Source: Mycetocola tolaasinivorans
Lineage (GTDB): Bacteria; Actinomycetota; Actinomycetes; Actinomycetales; Microbacteriaceae
Length of the DNA stretch: 64,000 bases
Direction: 5' to 3'
NCBI RefSeq assembly: GCF_003667565.1
Contig: NZ_RCUX01000014.1
Coordinates: 1-64,000 of the forward strand
Shown: positions 1 through 7,951 of the stretch, one piece after another
Layout of the letters: the number at the start of each line of letters is the position of its first letter
Numbering within the stretch: position 1 is the first letter of the stretch
Program-made: the position numbers and the translations under genes
The notes under the pieces: generated by a model
Told to the model about the DNA's origin: nothing
What the model saw: the letters and a program-made list of their open reading frames with translations, nothing else
The model's database searches: none

Positions 1-2
1 GT

Positions 3-121
3 GTTTCGGTGGTTATAGCAAGAGGGAAACGCCCGGTTACATTCCGAACCCGGAAGCTAAGGCTCTTTGCGCTGATGGTACTGCAGGGGGGACCCTGTGG
101 GAGAGTAAGTCACCGCCGGAC
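3..121 (+). rRNA. rrf: 5S ribosomal RNA
   Basis: The sequence has the conserved actinobacterial 5S core, including ACATTCCGAACCCGGAAGCT in loop B/helix III and GATGGTACTGCAGGGG in the loop E region. The two ends (near TTTCGGTGG and CACCGCCGGA) pair to form helix I. It is the last gene of an rRNA operon whose 16S and 23S genes lie to the left of the window. The exact ends are uncertain by 2-3 nt. Confidence 0.95.
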
Positions 122-136
122 TTCTTTTTAGAAAGC

Positions 137-166
137 AAGGGCCGCCTCTTAGAGGCGGCCCTTTTG
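137..166 (+). terminator. rRNA operon intrinsic terminator
   Basis: A perfect stem of about 12 bp (AAGGGCCGCCTCT with AGAGGCGGCCCTT, minimal loop) is followed by TTTTGCTTT. It sits directly after the 5S gene and ends the rRNA operon. Confidence 0.9.
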
Positions 167-212
167 CTTTAACATGGTAGAAACGCGCGAACAAAATAGC
201 GAAGGAAGATAG

Positions 213-2318
213 ATGTCTGAATCAGGTCCGGATAAGTACACACGCCCCGAAGGTGGCTCCGGCGACTCGTCTTCCGACCGTCGACCGCGCGCACGCGACG
301 ACAAGGACGCAGCCCGCTCAGCAGAGCGTGCGGCTCGTTACAAGGCTCAGCGTGAGGGCGGTGCACCCAGCGGCGGAAACCGCGATGCACGCCCCCAGCG
401 TGACGGACAGCGCTCCTACGGTGACCGTCCCCAGCGCTCTTACGGTGACCGCCCCCAGGGCGATCGCCCGCAGCGTGATGGTAACCGCTCGTATGGTGAC
501 CGTCCGCAGCGTGACGGAAACCGCTCCTATGGTGACCGCCCCCAGCGTCCGCAGGGGGATCGTCCCCAGCGTTCCTTCGGCGACCGTCCCCAGGGTGACC
601 GTCCGCAGCGTGACGGAAACCGCTCCTATGGTGACCGCCCCCAGCGTCCGCAGGGGGATCGTCCCCAGCGTTCCTTCGGCGACCGTCCCCAGGGTGACCG
701 TCCGCAGCGTGATGGTAACCGTTCTTATGGTGATCGTCCGCAGCGTTCCTTCGGCGACCGTCCCCAGGGTGACCGTCCGCAGCGTGACGGAAACCGCTCC
801 TACGGTGACCGCCCCCAGCGTCCGCAGGGCGATCGTCCCCAGCGTTCCTTCGGTGACCGCCCTCAGGGTGACCGTCCGCAGCGTGACGGAAACCGCTCCT
901 ATGGTGATCGTCCCCAGCGTTCCTTCGGCGACCGCCCTCAGGGTGACCGTCCCCAGCGTGACGGAAACCGCTCCTACGGTGATCGTCCCCAGCGTGGGGG
1001 AGCGGGCCGTAACGGCGGAGAGAACCGCCTGTGGACACGTGACGGTGCCCCGGCCCGTGGCGATCGTGACGCGAACCGCTACGAGGAGGAGCTCACCGAG
1101 CAGCAGCTGCTTGCGCGCGAACTGAAGTCGGTTCGTACCAAGCACGAAGACCCGGAGATCCCCGAGGGCATCACCGAGGATCAGCTGGACCGTCACTCCC
1201 GCAACGAGCTCAAGACCCTGACCAAGGAGAACGCCGAGTGGGTTGCCCGGCACCTGATCATGGCAGCCGGCCTCCTGGAGCACGATCCTGAGCTGGCTCA
1301 CCAGCACGCAACCTCCGCCGCGCGTCGTGCCGGTCGGATCGGTGTGGTTCGTGAGACCCTCGCCGTAACCGCGTACAGCACTGGTGACTACCAGCTGGCA
1401 TTGCGCGAGCTGCGTACGTTCCGTCGCATCACCGGTTCGAACGAGAACATCGCGCTCATGGTCGACTGCGAGCGTGCGCTCGAGCGTCCCGACCGGGCAC
1501 TCGAAGAGGGCCGTACCGTTGACCCGTCAACCCTCGCCCCCGAGGCTCGGGTGGCACTCGCCATCGCGATGTCCGGTGCCCGTCTCGACCAGAACAAGCC
1601 CGAGCTGGCCCTGGCCGAACTGCAGATCCCGGAACTCGACCCCAACCGCGCATTCGACTGGAGCCCGGACCTCTTCTCCGCCTACGCCGAGGTCTTGGGT
1701 GACCTCGACCGAGACAAGGAAGCCGCTACCTGGCGCAAGCGTGCCCGTATCGCAGCCGAGGCCATCGACGAGCGCTACAACCTCAGCGCCGCCGAGACCA
1801 TCGACATCACCACCATCTACGAGGACTATGCAACCGACCTCAACGAGGACGGCGTGGAGATCGATGCTGACGTTGATGAAGCGGACGCAGAAGCAGAAGT
1901 AGAAGCAGAAGCAGAGGTCGTCGCCGAGGCCGAAGGTCTTGCGGACAACGCTGCCGATGCTGAGAATGCAGCGGATGCCGCAGCCATCGCGGACGCGGAA
2001 GCCATCGTTGAGGGCGAAGCCGAAGCCGAGGTGCTGACCGAAGCCGAAGAAATCGCTGAGGACGCGGCTGACTCTGAGGACGCTGCTGACGCAGCGGCGG
2101 CGCCGACGGACGAGTCCGCCGCCCACGACGAGTCGGCCGTCTCGGAGGAGACCGTGGCGGACACCGAGGGTGCCGACGCGGTAACCTCGGAGGTGGACAA
2201 CACCTCGGCGGCCGCGGATGAGGCATCCGCCCCCGCCGCTGAGACCGAGGAGGAGAGCACCGATGGTGGTACCGTTTCTGCGCCGGAAGCAGCCGATGAC
2301 AACCCCGCTGACCGGTAG
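213..2318 (+). CDS. TPR-type protein with Arg/Gly/Asp tandem repeats and acidic tail
   Basis: A 701-residue protein in three parts. Residues 1-55 are charged and disordered. About residues 55-265 are near-perfect 12-residue tandem units built on DRPQRDGNRSYG and DRPQRSFG. Residues about 290-540 form a helical TPR-like domain (for example MAAGLLEHDPELAHQHATSA and TGDYQLALRELRTF). The last 150 residues are an Ala/Glu/Asp-rich acidic tail. The TPR part matches a protein that in actinobacteria typically precedes the HAD phosphatase that follows here. The start is supported by a GAAGGAAG Shine-Dalgarno sequence. The function is unknown. The Arg-rich repeat and acidic tail suggest nucleic-acid or ribosome contact, which is inference. 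It overlaps the next gene by 23 nt, suggesting translational coupling. Confidence 0.85.
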   Translation: MSESGPDKYTRPEGGSGDSSSDRRPRARDDKDAARSAERAARYKAQREGGAPSGGNRDARPQRDGQRSYGDRPQRSYGDRPQGDRPQRDGNRSYGDRPQRDGNRSYGDRPQRPQGDRPQRSFGDRPQGDRPQRDGNRSYGDRPQRPQGDRPQRSFGDRPQGDRPQRDGNRSYGDRPQRSFGDRPQGDRPQRDGNRSYGDRPQRPQGDRPQRSFGDRPQGDRPQRDGNRSYGDRPQRSFGDRPQGDRPQRDGNRSYGDRPQRGGAGRNGGENRLWTRDGAPARGDRDANRYEEELTEQQLLARELKSVRTKHEDPEIPEGITEDQLDRHSRNELKTLTKENAEWVARHLIMAAGLLEHDPELAHQHATSAARRAGRIGVVRETLAVTAYSTGDYQLALRELRTFRRITGSNENIALMVDCERALERPDRALEEGRTVDPSTLAPEARVALAIAMSGARLDQNKPELALAELQIPELDPNRAFDWSPDLFSAYAEVLGDLDRDKEAATWRKRARIAAEAIDERYNLSAAETIDITTIYEDYATDLNEDGVEIDADVDEADAEAEVEAEAEVVAEAEGLADNAADAENAADAAAIADAEAIVEGEAEAEVLTEAEEIAEDAADSEDAADAAAAPTDESAAHDESAVSEETVADTEGADAVTSEVDNTSAAADEASAPAAETEEESTDGGTVSAPEAADDNPADR
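372..1005 (+). repeat. Coding tandem repeat, 36-nt basic unit
   Basis: About 16 imperfect copies of a 36-nt unit (or 30-33-nt variants) keep the reading frame of the surrounding gene and encode QRDGNRSYGDRP / QRSFGDRPQGDRP. Blocks of more than 100 nt recur almost exactly, so copy number is likely to vary between strains. Confidence 0.9.
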
Positions 2319-3315
2319 GGACGCGGTCTTCGCGGACCTCGACGGCGTCGTGTACGCCGGTCCCGGTCCGATTCCGCACGCGGTTGAGTCGCTCAACCGT
2401 GCGGCAGAGCACATGCGCGTGGGGTACATCACCAACAACGCCTCGCGCACCGATGCCACGGTGGCTGCCCACCTGACCGATCTCGGTCTGAGCGTGCAGC
2501 CGAGTGACGTTGTCACCAGCCCGCAGGCCGCAATGACCCTGCTTGGGACCCTCGTGGCCCCCGGCTCCACGATCCTCGTGGTGGGCGGAGACGGCCTGGT
2601 CGACGAGCTCACCAAGGCCGGCTATGTCGTGACTCGGACTGCGGCGGACAACCCCGTCGCCGTGGTGCAGGGCTTCGCCCCGGATGTTGCCTGGACGCAC
2701 CTGGCCGAGGCCGCCTTCACCCTCGCACCCCGCGAGGGGGAGGACGAGCTGCCCTGGATCGCCACCAACACCGACTGGACCATTCCGCAGGCTCGAGGCA
2801 TCGCCCCGGGTAACGGCACCCTGGTGTCCGCCGTGCACACCGCGGTGGGCCGCCTGGCAACCGTTGCGGGCAAGCCCGAGGTGCCGATCTTCGTCGAGGC
2901 GAAAAACCGCTTCGGCGTGACCAACCCGATCATGATCGGTGACCGCTTGGACACCGACATCCTCGGGGCGAACCGTGCGGGAATCGACTCGGTACTGGTC
3001 CTCACCGGTATCGACCGGCCGAAGCACGTCCTCGCCGCTCCGCGGGACTCCCAGCCGACCTACATTCTCAGCGATCTGCGTCAGCTGCACGAGCCCTACC
3101 CGGAGACGGTGTTCAGCAAGGACGGCCTGACCGCCACGGTCGAGGACGCCAGCATCGCGATCCGCGGCAACGACATCGTGATCGTGAAGGAGGGCACCAG
3201 CGCGCTGAACCGCCTGCGTGCCGCCGCCGCCGTCATCTGGAAGTCGGAGCGTGCGGTCTGGGGCTTCGAGGTTCCCGAGAGCCTCTACCTCGATGATGTG
3301 AGCACCGGCGAATAA
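2296..3315 (+). CDS. HAD-IIA phosphatase, probable glycerol-3-phosphate phosphatase type
   Basis: A 339-residue hydrolase of the haloacid dehalogenase superfamily, subfamily IIA (NagD-like). Motif I is FADLDGVVY with the nucleophile and acid Asp pair, motif II is ITNNAS, and motif IV is MIGDRLDTDILGANRAGID. The C-terminal 80 residues form an extra domain. The characterised relative, M. tuberculosis Rv1692, is a glycerol-3-phosphate phosphatase whose gene also follows a TPR gene. Substrate assignment here is by analogy only. The chosen ATG has GGAAG about 8 nt upstream and lies inside the end of the preceding gene. An in-frame ATG at 2263 is an alternative start. Confidence 0.88.
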   Translation: MTTPLTGRDAVFADLDGVVYAGPGPIPHAVESLNRAAEHMRVGYITNNASRTDATVAAHLTDLGLSVQPSDVVTSPQAAMTLLGTLVAPGSTILVVGGDGLVDELTKAGYVVTRTAADNPVAVVQGFAPDVAWTHLAEAAFTLAPREGEDELPWIATNTDWTIPQARGIAPGNGTLVSAVHTAVGRLATVAGKPEVPIFVEAKNRFGVTNPIMIGDRLDTDILGANRAGIDSVLVLTGIDRPKHVLAAPRDSQPTYILSDLRQLHEPYPETVFSKDGLTATVEDASIAIRGNDIVIVKEGTSALNRLRAAAAVIWKSERAVWGFEVPESLYLDDVSTGE

Positions 3316-3330
3316 CCGACGGTTTCGAAG

Positions 3331-3369
3331 ATAACCCACCATCCACTTGGGATGGTGGGTTATTTTTTG
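3331..3369 (+). terminator. Intrinsic terminator after HAD phosphatase gene
   Basis: A perfect 14-bp stem (ATAACCCACCATCC with GGATGGTGGGTTAT, 5-nt loop) runs into a T-rich run (TATTTTTTG). It separates the phosphatase gene from the iron-regulated gene downstream. Confidence 0.93.
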
Positions 3370-3385
3370 TCCCCGAATAGGTTAA

Positions 3386-3404
3386 TAAGGCTCTCCTAAC
3401 CTAA
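3386..3404 (+). promoter_or_regulatory. DtxR/IdeR-type iron box 1
   Basis: TAAGGCTCTCCTAACCTAA matches the 19-bp consensus TTAGGTTAGSCTAACCTAA at 14 of 18 non-central positions, with a perfect right half-site. It lies about 80 nt upstream of the HtaA-domain gene and abuts a second box. Confidence 0.65.
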
Positions 3405-3405
3405 G

Positions 3406-3424
3406 ATAGGTAAGGCTAGCCTGA
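3406..3424 (+). promoter_or_regulatory. DtxR/IdeR-type iron box 2
   Basis: ATAGGTAAGGCTAGCCTGA matches the iron-box consensus at 14 of 18 non-central positions, 7 of 9 in each half. Its centre is 20 bp from that of box 1, so two dimers could bind side by side. It lies 62 nt before the GTG start of the HtaA-domain gene, so iron-dependent repression is expected. Confidence 0.75.
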
Positions 3425-3485
3425 CTGACGCGAAGCGCGCGGTTTCGGTAGCTACTTCCCCCACCCACACTCGGAAAGAGTTCCC

Positions 3486-6400
3486 GTGAACACTCTGAAA
3501 CGAGCGCTTGGTGTTGCCCCGCTGATCGGCGCGCTCGCGCTGGCACCCCTGCTGGGTGCCGCCCCCGCGCACGCCGCCGGAGACAACCCCCGCTCCTACA
3601 CCTATGCCTCCTCCGTCGCCGTTGGCCAGCAGGCGCGCTACTTCGCACTGGACGAACGCAACAGCGCGCTCTACGTTCCCGGCGACGACATCACCGCAAA
3701 AACCGGAAGCCTGACCCGGGTGGACACGCGCGACTTTAGCGTCGCCGCCTCCTCGATTCCGTTCAGCAGCGGTATCGACAGGATCGTGGTGGATTCCGCC
3801 ACAAACACCGGGTTCATCCCGCGCGCCCGCGTCGGAGCAAATGACAACAGCGGCCGGCAGGGCACGCTCGATGTGATCAACCTCGGTACCGGTGCCGTGA
3901 TCAAGACGATCACCGGCACCCCCACCTCGCCCGGTTCGATCGCCTACTACCCGGCCACCGGCACGCTCTACATGGCCGCGGGCAAAACCATCACGCCGGT
4001 GAGTATTGAGACCGGCACCGTGGGCGCAGCGATCACAGTGTCCAGCGCGCGCAATAGCTCGCTGTCAAACATCGTGATCGACGCCGCGGCCAAGCGCCTG
4101 TGGGTCGGGGACCCGGCCAACGGTGTGATCACCGCGGTGGATCTCTCCACCAACACCTGGCTCCCCGGCACCGAGAAGCCCGTCATCGACTTTGCGTTCC
4201 CCACTGACAACGACTTCGTTCAGCTGTCGGCCATTGCTCTGGACCCCGCCCTGCACCACCTGTACGTGGCCATCGACGGAGACTTCCTGGGGGATGACCC
4301 CAACGGTAAGCTCATTGTTGTGGACACCGAGACCGGGAAGTTCCTGGGGAGCCCGACCGAGCTCGGCGACACCATCCGCGGCATGGCCGTGGATTCGCGC
4401 AGCCACGAGGTGTACGTCACCAGCAGCGCGGATTCGGCCCTGCGCGTGCTGCACCCCGACACCTGGCAGACCGAGGTTGTTGCCGACTTCACCAAGCTTG
4501 GCATCGTCAAGTCGTACGGCGCCGGGGACGCAAACCTGTGGTCGGTTGTTGCCGACCCCACCACCGGTTCGGTATTTGTCTCCCACCCGTACAACAAGAC
4601 CCCGCTGAGCACGACCCTCAGCGCGGTGTCTCGCATCGCGGTGGGTGGCGCGCTGCCCACCGTCTCCACCCTTGAGCCGGCCCCCGGCCAGGACGGTGGA
4701 GAACCGAGTACCCCGCCGGTGGAAAACCCCGTCTTTACCGGGCCGAAGGCACCCGCCCTGGCGGCCGCACCGGCCGGTGCCGTCGACACCACGAACAACG
4801 TCCTGAGCTGGGACGTCTCGGCCTACGCCCTCGACTGGCAGGCCCACCCCTACGGTGCCGTCGCCCTCGACAAGAACAACCGCTTCACCTTCTCCGGCGG
4901 ACACGGCTGGAGCGATCCGAAGACCGGTGCCGCCCAGTTCGGCTGGACCGACGCGATCGAGTATCGTCCCTACCCGGGCCTCGCCCCGGACGTCTTCATC
5001 ACCCTGGCAAACCCCTACCTTGCACGCTCCGCCGACGGCACCGCCGCGCTGAGCTTCGACGTGGCCTGGGGCGAAACCAAGACCAACGTCTCGACGGGAT
5101 ACAAGCGGGTCACCGCCGCCACCTTCACGAACCTGAAGCTCGACGTGCAGGCGGATGGCTCGATCCCGATCTCGGGTACTCCCGTTTTCGCCGGCCGCGC
5201 CTACACCGAGCCCGGTAGCAGCACCGTCACCTCGCCGAACTCATTCCCGAAGTCGTTCATCGACTTCATGGATCCGGCGCTGCGGGGCTGGTGGATGACC
5301 ACCTCGGCCTCCGCCGACGGTAACGCCCGCAAGATCCCCAACCCGATCTCCGGATCGTTCACCGCGACCACGACGCCCTCGAGCGCCTCTGGTCCCGCCG
5401 TGGACGGCGGCGAGACCGCTACCCCGACCAACCCGTCGACCCCGCCGGTCGAGCCCTCGAAGCCTCCCGTAGAGCCGAGCAAGCCGCCGGTCGAGCCCTC
5501 AAAGCCGCCGGTGGAGCCGAGCAGGCCCCCGGTCGACCCGAACGTGCCCGTGACGGTAACCGGATCGCTCACCTGGGGTGTCCACGACACATTCCGCTCG
5601 TACATCCTCGGCCCGAACGCCAAGGGCAGTATCACCGGAACCGAGGGCGCAAACGCCACGGACGCTGGAGTGCTGACTTTCCCGCTGGCACCCGCCACGA
5701 AGGCTCCCCGCGACGCCTTCGCCTTCTCGGGCACCGCAACCTACCTTGGTCACAAGGCCGGCGATGTGTGGCAGCTGCGCAGCGTGCTGAGCACGCCCCG
5801 GGTCGAGATTGATGGCGACACCGCGAAGATCTACGCCCGGATCGCCGCGAAGTCGATGGGTGGATCCGAAACCCCGCTGGGTGCGCCCGTACTGCTAGCT
5901 ACGGCCAACCTGTCCGGCGGTGTCCTGAAGACCGATGCCTCCGGCGCGGTGACCATCACCAACGCCCCGACCGTGCTGGCCGAAACCGGCCGTGCCCTGT
6001 TCGGTGACACCTACGCCGCCGGCACCGCGATGTCTCCGCTGTCGCTGAGCACCACGGTAACCCCGGTCGTGACCGAGCCGTCGAAGCCTCCGGTGGAGCC
6101 GTCGAAGCCTCCGGTGGAGCCGAGTAAGCCTCCGGTGGAGCCGAGTAAGCCTCCGGTGGAGCCGAGCACCCCTCCGGTGGAGCCGAGTAAGCCTCCGGTG
6201 GAGCCGAGTAAGCCTCCGGTGGAGCCGTCGAAACCTCCGGTGGAGCCGAGCACGCCTCCCGTTGAACCCAGTACGCCGCCGACGGAACCCAGCATCCCTC
6301 CGGTGGAACCCAGCACCCGCCCGAGCGTTCCGGTCACCACCGACGCCACCACGGTGGCGGTGGGCGGCAGCGTCCACATCACCGCGGGCGGCTTTACCGC

Positions 6401-6743
6401 CGATGAGCGCGTCGAAATCTGGCTGCACTCGACTCCGGTGCACCTCGGTTCCGCGCAGGCGGATGCCAACGGCCGCATCGATATCACAGTGGTCATCCCC
6501 GAGGGCGTTCCCGCCGGCCAGCACACGCTGGTGTTGGAGGGACGCACCGCCCGCGGCGAGATCCCGCTGACCGTGACGGGCGCCGCCGTCACCCCGGGTG
6601 CGGAGACCCCCGCCACCGCGACCCCGGGTAGCGAGCTCTCCCACACCGGTGCGGACGTCGCCGGCATCGTCATCGCGGGATCCGTGTTCCTGCTCCTGGG
6701 CCTCGGCGTGATTCTGCGCCGTCGCCGCGAGCAGCAGGCATAG
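3486..6743 (+). CDS. Iron-regulated surface protein: beta-propeller plus HtaA heme-binding domains
   Basis: A 1085-residue secreted protein. Residues 1-30 are a signal peptide ending near AHA. Residues about 36-430 are YVTN/NHL-like propeller blades (for example GMAVDSRSHEVYVTSS). About 437-621 is a divergent HtaA-like domain starting LSWDVSAYALDW. A Pro-rich PPVEPSK spacer follows. About 688-858 is a clear HtaA domain (LTWGVHDTFRSYILGPNAKG, with GHKAG supplying a candidate His). A second, longer PPVEPSK/PPVEPST run covers about 861-945, then an Ig-like domain. The protein ends with LSHTG, one membrane helix and RRRREQQA. HtaA domains bind hemin at the corynebacterial surface and are DtxR-regulated. 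The two iron boxes upstream support the same role here. The GTG start has GGAAAGAG 6 nt upstream. Confidence 0.88.
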   Translation: MNTLKRALGVAPLIGALALAPLLGAAPAHAAGDNPRSYTYASSVAVGQQARYFALDERNSALYVPGDDITAKTGSLTRVDTRDFSVAASSIPFSSGIDRIVVDSATNTGFIPRARVGANDNSGRQGTLDVINLGTGAVIKTITGTPTSPGSIAYYPATGTLYMAAGKTITPVSIETGTVGAAITVSSARNSSLSNIVIDAAAKRLWVGDPANGVITAVDLSTNTWLPGTEKPVIDFAFPTDNDFVQLSAIALDPALHHLYVAIDGDFLGDDPNGKLIVVDTETGKFLGSPTELGDTIRGMAVDSRSHEVYVTSSADSALRVLHPDTWQTEVVADFTKLGIVKSYGAGDANLWSVVADPTTGSVFVSHPYNKTPLSTTLSAVSRIAVGGALPTVSTLEPAPGQDGGEPSTPPVENPVFTGPKAPALAAAPAGAVDTTNNVLSWDVSAYALDWQAHPYGAVALDKNNRFTFSGGHGWSDPKTGAAQFGWTDAIEYRPYPGLAPDVFITLANPYLARSADGTAALSFDVAWGETKTNVSTGYKRVTAATFTNLKLDVQADGSIPISGTPVFAGRAYTEPGSSTVTSPNSFPKSFIDFMDPALRGWWMTTSASADGNARKIPNPISGSFTATTTPSSASGPAVDGGETATPTNPSTPPVEPSKPPVEPSKPPVEPSKPPVEPSRPPVDPNVPVTVTGSLTWGVHDTFRSYILGPNAKGSITGTEGANATDAGVLTFPLAPATKAPRDAFAFSGTATYLGHKAGDVWQLRSVLSTPRVEIDGDTAKIYARIAAKSMGGSETPLGAPVLLATANLSGGVLKTDASGAVTITNAPTVLAETGRALFGDTYAAGTAMSPLSLSTTVTPVVTEPSKPPVEPSKPPVEPSKPPVEPSKPPVEPSTPPVEPSKPPVEPSKPPVEPSKPPVEPSTPPVEPSTPPTEPSIPPVEPSTRPSVPVTTDATTVAVGGSVHITAGGFTADERVEIWLHSTPVHLGSAQADANGRIDITVVIPEGVPAGQHTLVLEGRTARGEIPLTVTGAAVTPGAETPATATPGSELSHTGADVAGIVIAGSVFLLLGLGVILRRRREQQA
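5440..5541 (+). repeat. PPVEPSK proline-rich coding repeat, first block
   Basis: Tandem 21-nt units encode PPVEPSK/PPVEPSR between the two HtaA-like domains. The unit acts as a rigid spacer typical of wall-spanning surface proteins. Confidence 0.85.
6070..6321 (+). repeat. PPVEPSK/PPVEPST proline-rich coding repeat, second block
   Basis: About twelve 21-nt units, several identical at DNA level (CCTCCGGTGGAGCCGAGTAAG), encode PPVEPS followed by K, T or I. This is a likely site of copy-number variation and forms the cell-wall-proximal stalk. Confidence 0.9.
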
Positions 6744-6768
6744 CCGCATAGCCTAGCGGCACCTCAAT

Positions 6769-6810
6769 AGCGGGCCAGGCCTCATCCACCGTGATGGGGG
6801 CTGGCCCGCT
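6769..6810 (+). terminator. Putative terminator after HtaA-domain gene
   Basis: A 10-bp stem (AGCGGGCCAG with CTGGCCCGCT) has a 22-nt loop that can itself fold. There is no strong T tract, so activity is uncertain. Confidence 0.5.
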
Positions 6811-6857
6811 TGGCGTTGGTTCCTGCCGCGTCCACGGGCAGCATCGGTGGCGCACGC

Positions 6858-6863
6858 TAGTCT
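6858..6863 (+). promoter_or_regulatory. -10 box TAGTCT of a leaderless transcript
   Basis: TAGTCT lies 3 nt before the ATG and 6 nt before an in-frame GTG (the second codon). Transcription would then begin at or next to the start codon of the small gene, and no Shine-Dalgarno sequence is present. Confidence 0.5.
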
Positions 6864-6866
6864 GGG

Positions 6867-7118
6867 ATGGTGAGTGATTTATCCGATTCCGAGCCCACCG
6901 GCCACGCGGCCGCCGCCGCACGCGCCGAGTCGTTGCCCCTGGCCGAGCGCGCCGCGGCGCTGGGCGAGATCGTGGGGCAGCTGACCGAGCGGCTCGAGCA
7001 GTCCGATCGCATCACCCTGAACCCCGCGGCAGAACTCACACACGGTATTGCCGCCGCCCCACGTCCGGAGGTCTCCCTGCCTCCCGCTTCACCCCATAAC
7101 TCCGAGGAGACCCGATGA
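6867..7118 (+). CDS. Small conserved hypothetical protein upstream of tlyA
   Basis: An 83-residue acidic, Ala-rich protein with no recognised domain. The middle part (AERAAALGEIVGQLTERLEQ) is predicted to be one amphipathic helix. Its stop overlaps the tlyA start as ATGA, so it is translationally coupled to tlyA-nadK. Small proteins in this position are common in actinobacteria, which supports it being real. Its function is unknown. A GTG one codon downstream is an alternative start, and the transcript may be leaderless. Confidence 0.7.
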   Translation: MVSDLSDSEPTGHAAAAARAESLPLAERAAALGEIVGQLTERLEQSDRITLNPAAELTHGIAAAPRPEVSLPPASPHNSEETR

Positions 7119-7951
7119 TTCGCCTAGATGCCGCCCTTGCCGAGCGAGGGCTGGCCCGGTCGCGTTCCGCCGCCGCCGCGCTGATCGCCGAGGCCCGGGT
7201 CCGTGTCGACGGTGCCACCACGTTGAAGGCCTCCACCAAGGTGGGGGAGAACAACGTGCTCAGCATCGACGGCGACTCACACTACGTGAGCCGCGCGGCA
7301 CACAAGCTACTCAGCGCCCTCGACAACTTCCCGGTAGACCCCACCGGCCGCGTCGCGCTGGATGCCGGCGCCTCCACCGGTGGCTTCACCCAGGTGCTGC
7401 GTGAGCGCGGTGCCCGCGAGGTGTTTGCGGTCGACGTGGGCCACGATCAGCTCGCCGCCTCGGTGCGTGCCGATCCCGGTGTGCGGGTCTTCGAGGGCCT
7501 CAACGTGCGTGAGCTGCAGGGCCAGCACCTGCGACACGTGAGTGAAACAGACAGCCTGCCAAGCCTCGTGGTGGGCGACCTCTCGTTCATCTCGCTGACG
7601 CTCGTCCTCGGCGCCCTGCGCGATGCCGCAGAACCCGGCGCCGACTTCCTGCTGCTGATTAAGCCGCAGTTTGAGGTGGGCAAGTCGGGCATCAAGGAGG
7701 GCATCGTGCGCAAGCCTGACCTCCGCGCCCACGCGATTTCGACCGTGCTGTGGCATGCCTGGGATCTCGGGCTCGCCACCGCGGGCCTGCTGCCGAGCCC
7801 GATTACCGGCGGATCGGGCAACCTCGAGTACCTGGTGTGGTTCCGGGATCGAAAGAATCACGACGCAGACCCTGCCGCAAACAGCGGGAATCCGTCAGAA
7901 TGGGAATCGACGGTGAACAGGCTCGCCGCGGAGGGGAAGTCCACGGCATGA
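7115..7951 (+). CDS. tlyA: TlyA family rRNA 2'-O-methyltransferase
   Basis: A 278-residue protein. Residues 1-60 form an S4 RNA-binding domain (RLDAALAERGLARSRSAAA). A FtsJ-like SAM-dependent methyltransferase follows, with the SAM motif ALDAGASTGGFTQVL near residue 90, VVGDLSFISL, and LLIKPQFEVG (a catalytic Lys of the K-D-K-E set). TlyA methylates cytidines in 16S and 23S rRNA, a modification known in mycobacteria to confer capreomycin sensitivity. It overlaps its upstream and downstream neighbours by 4 nt each, within the conserved tlyA-nadK-recN group. Confidence 0.95.
   Translation: MIRLDAALAERGLARSRSAAAALIAEARVRVDGATTLKASTKVGENNVLSIDGDSHYVSRAAHKLLSALDNFPVDPTGRVALDAGASTGGFTQVLRERGAREVFAVDVGHDQLAASVRADPGVRVFEGLNVRELQGQHLRHVSETDSLPSLVVGDLSFISLTLVLGALRDAAEPGADFLLLIKPQFEVGKSGIKEGIVRKPDLRAHAISTVLWHAWDLGLATAGLLPSPITGGSGNLEYLVWFRDRKNHDADPAANSGNPSEWESTVNRLAAEGKSTA

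Noticed and set aside
372..1005. CRISPR-like regular repeats
   Set aside because: Units are 30-36 nt without unique spacers and keep a reading frame encoding DRPQRDGNRSYG. They are coding tandem repeats.
318..1307. Long reverse-strand ORF of GTVTLRAV-type repeats
   Set aside because: It is the antisense of the tandem repeat in the TPR gene and has no start context or known family.
1840..3342. 500-codon reverse ORF across the HAD phosphatase gene
   Set aside because: The forward strand carries clear HAD motifs and a ribosome binding site. The reverse frame has only high-GC shadow composition.
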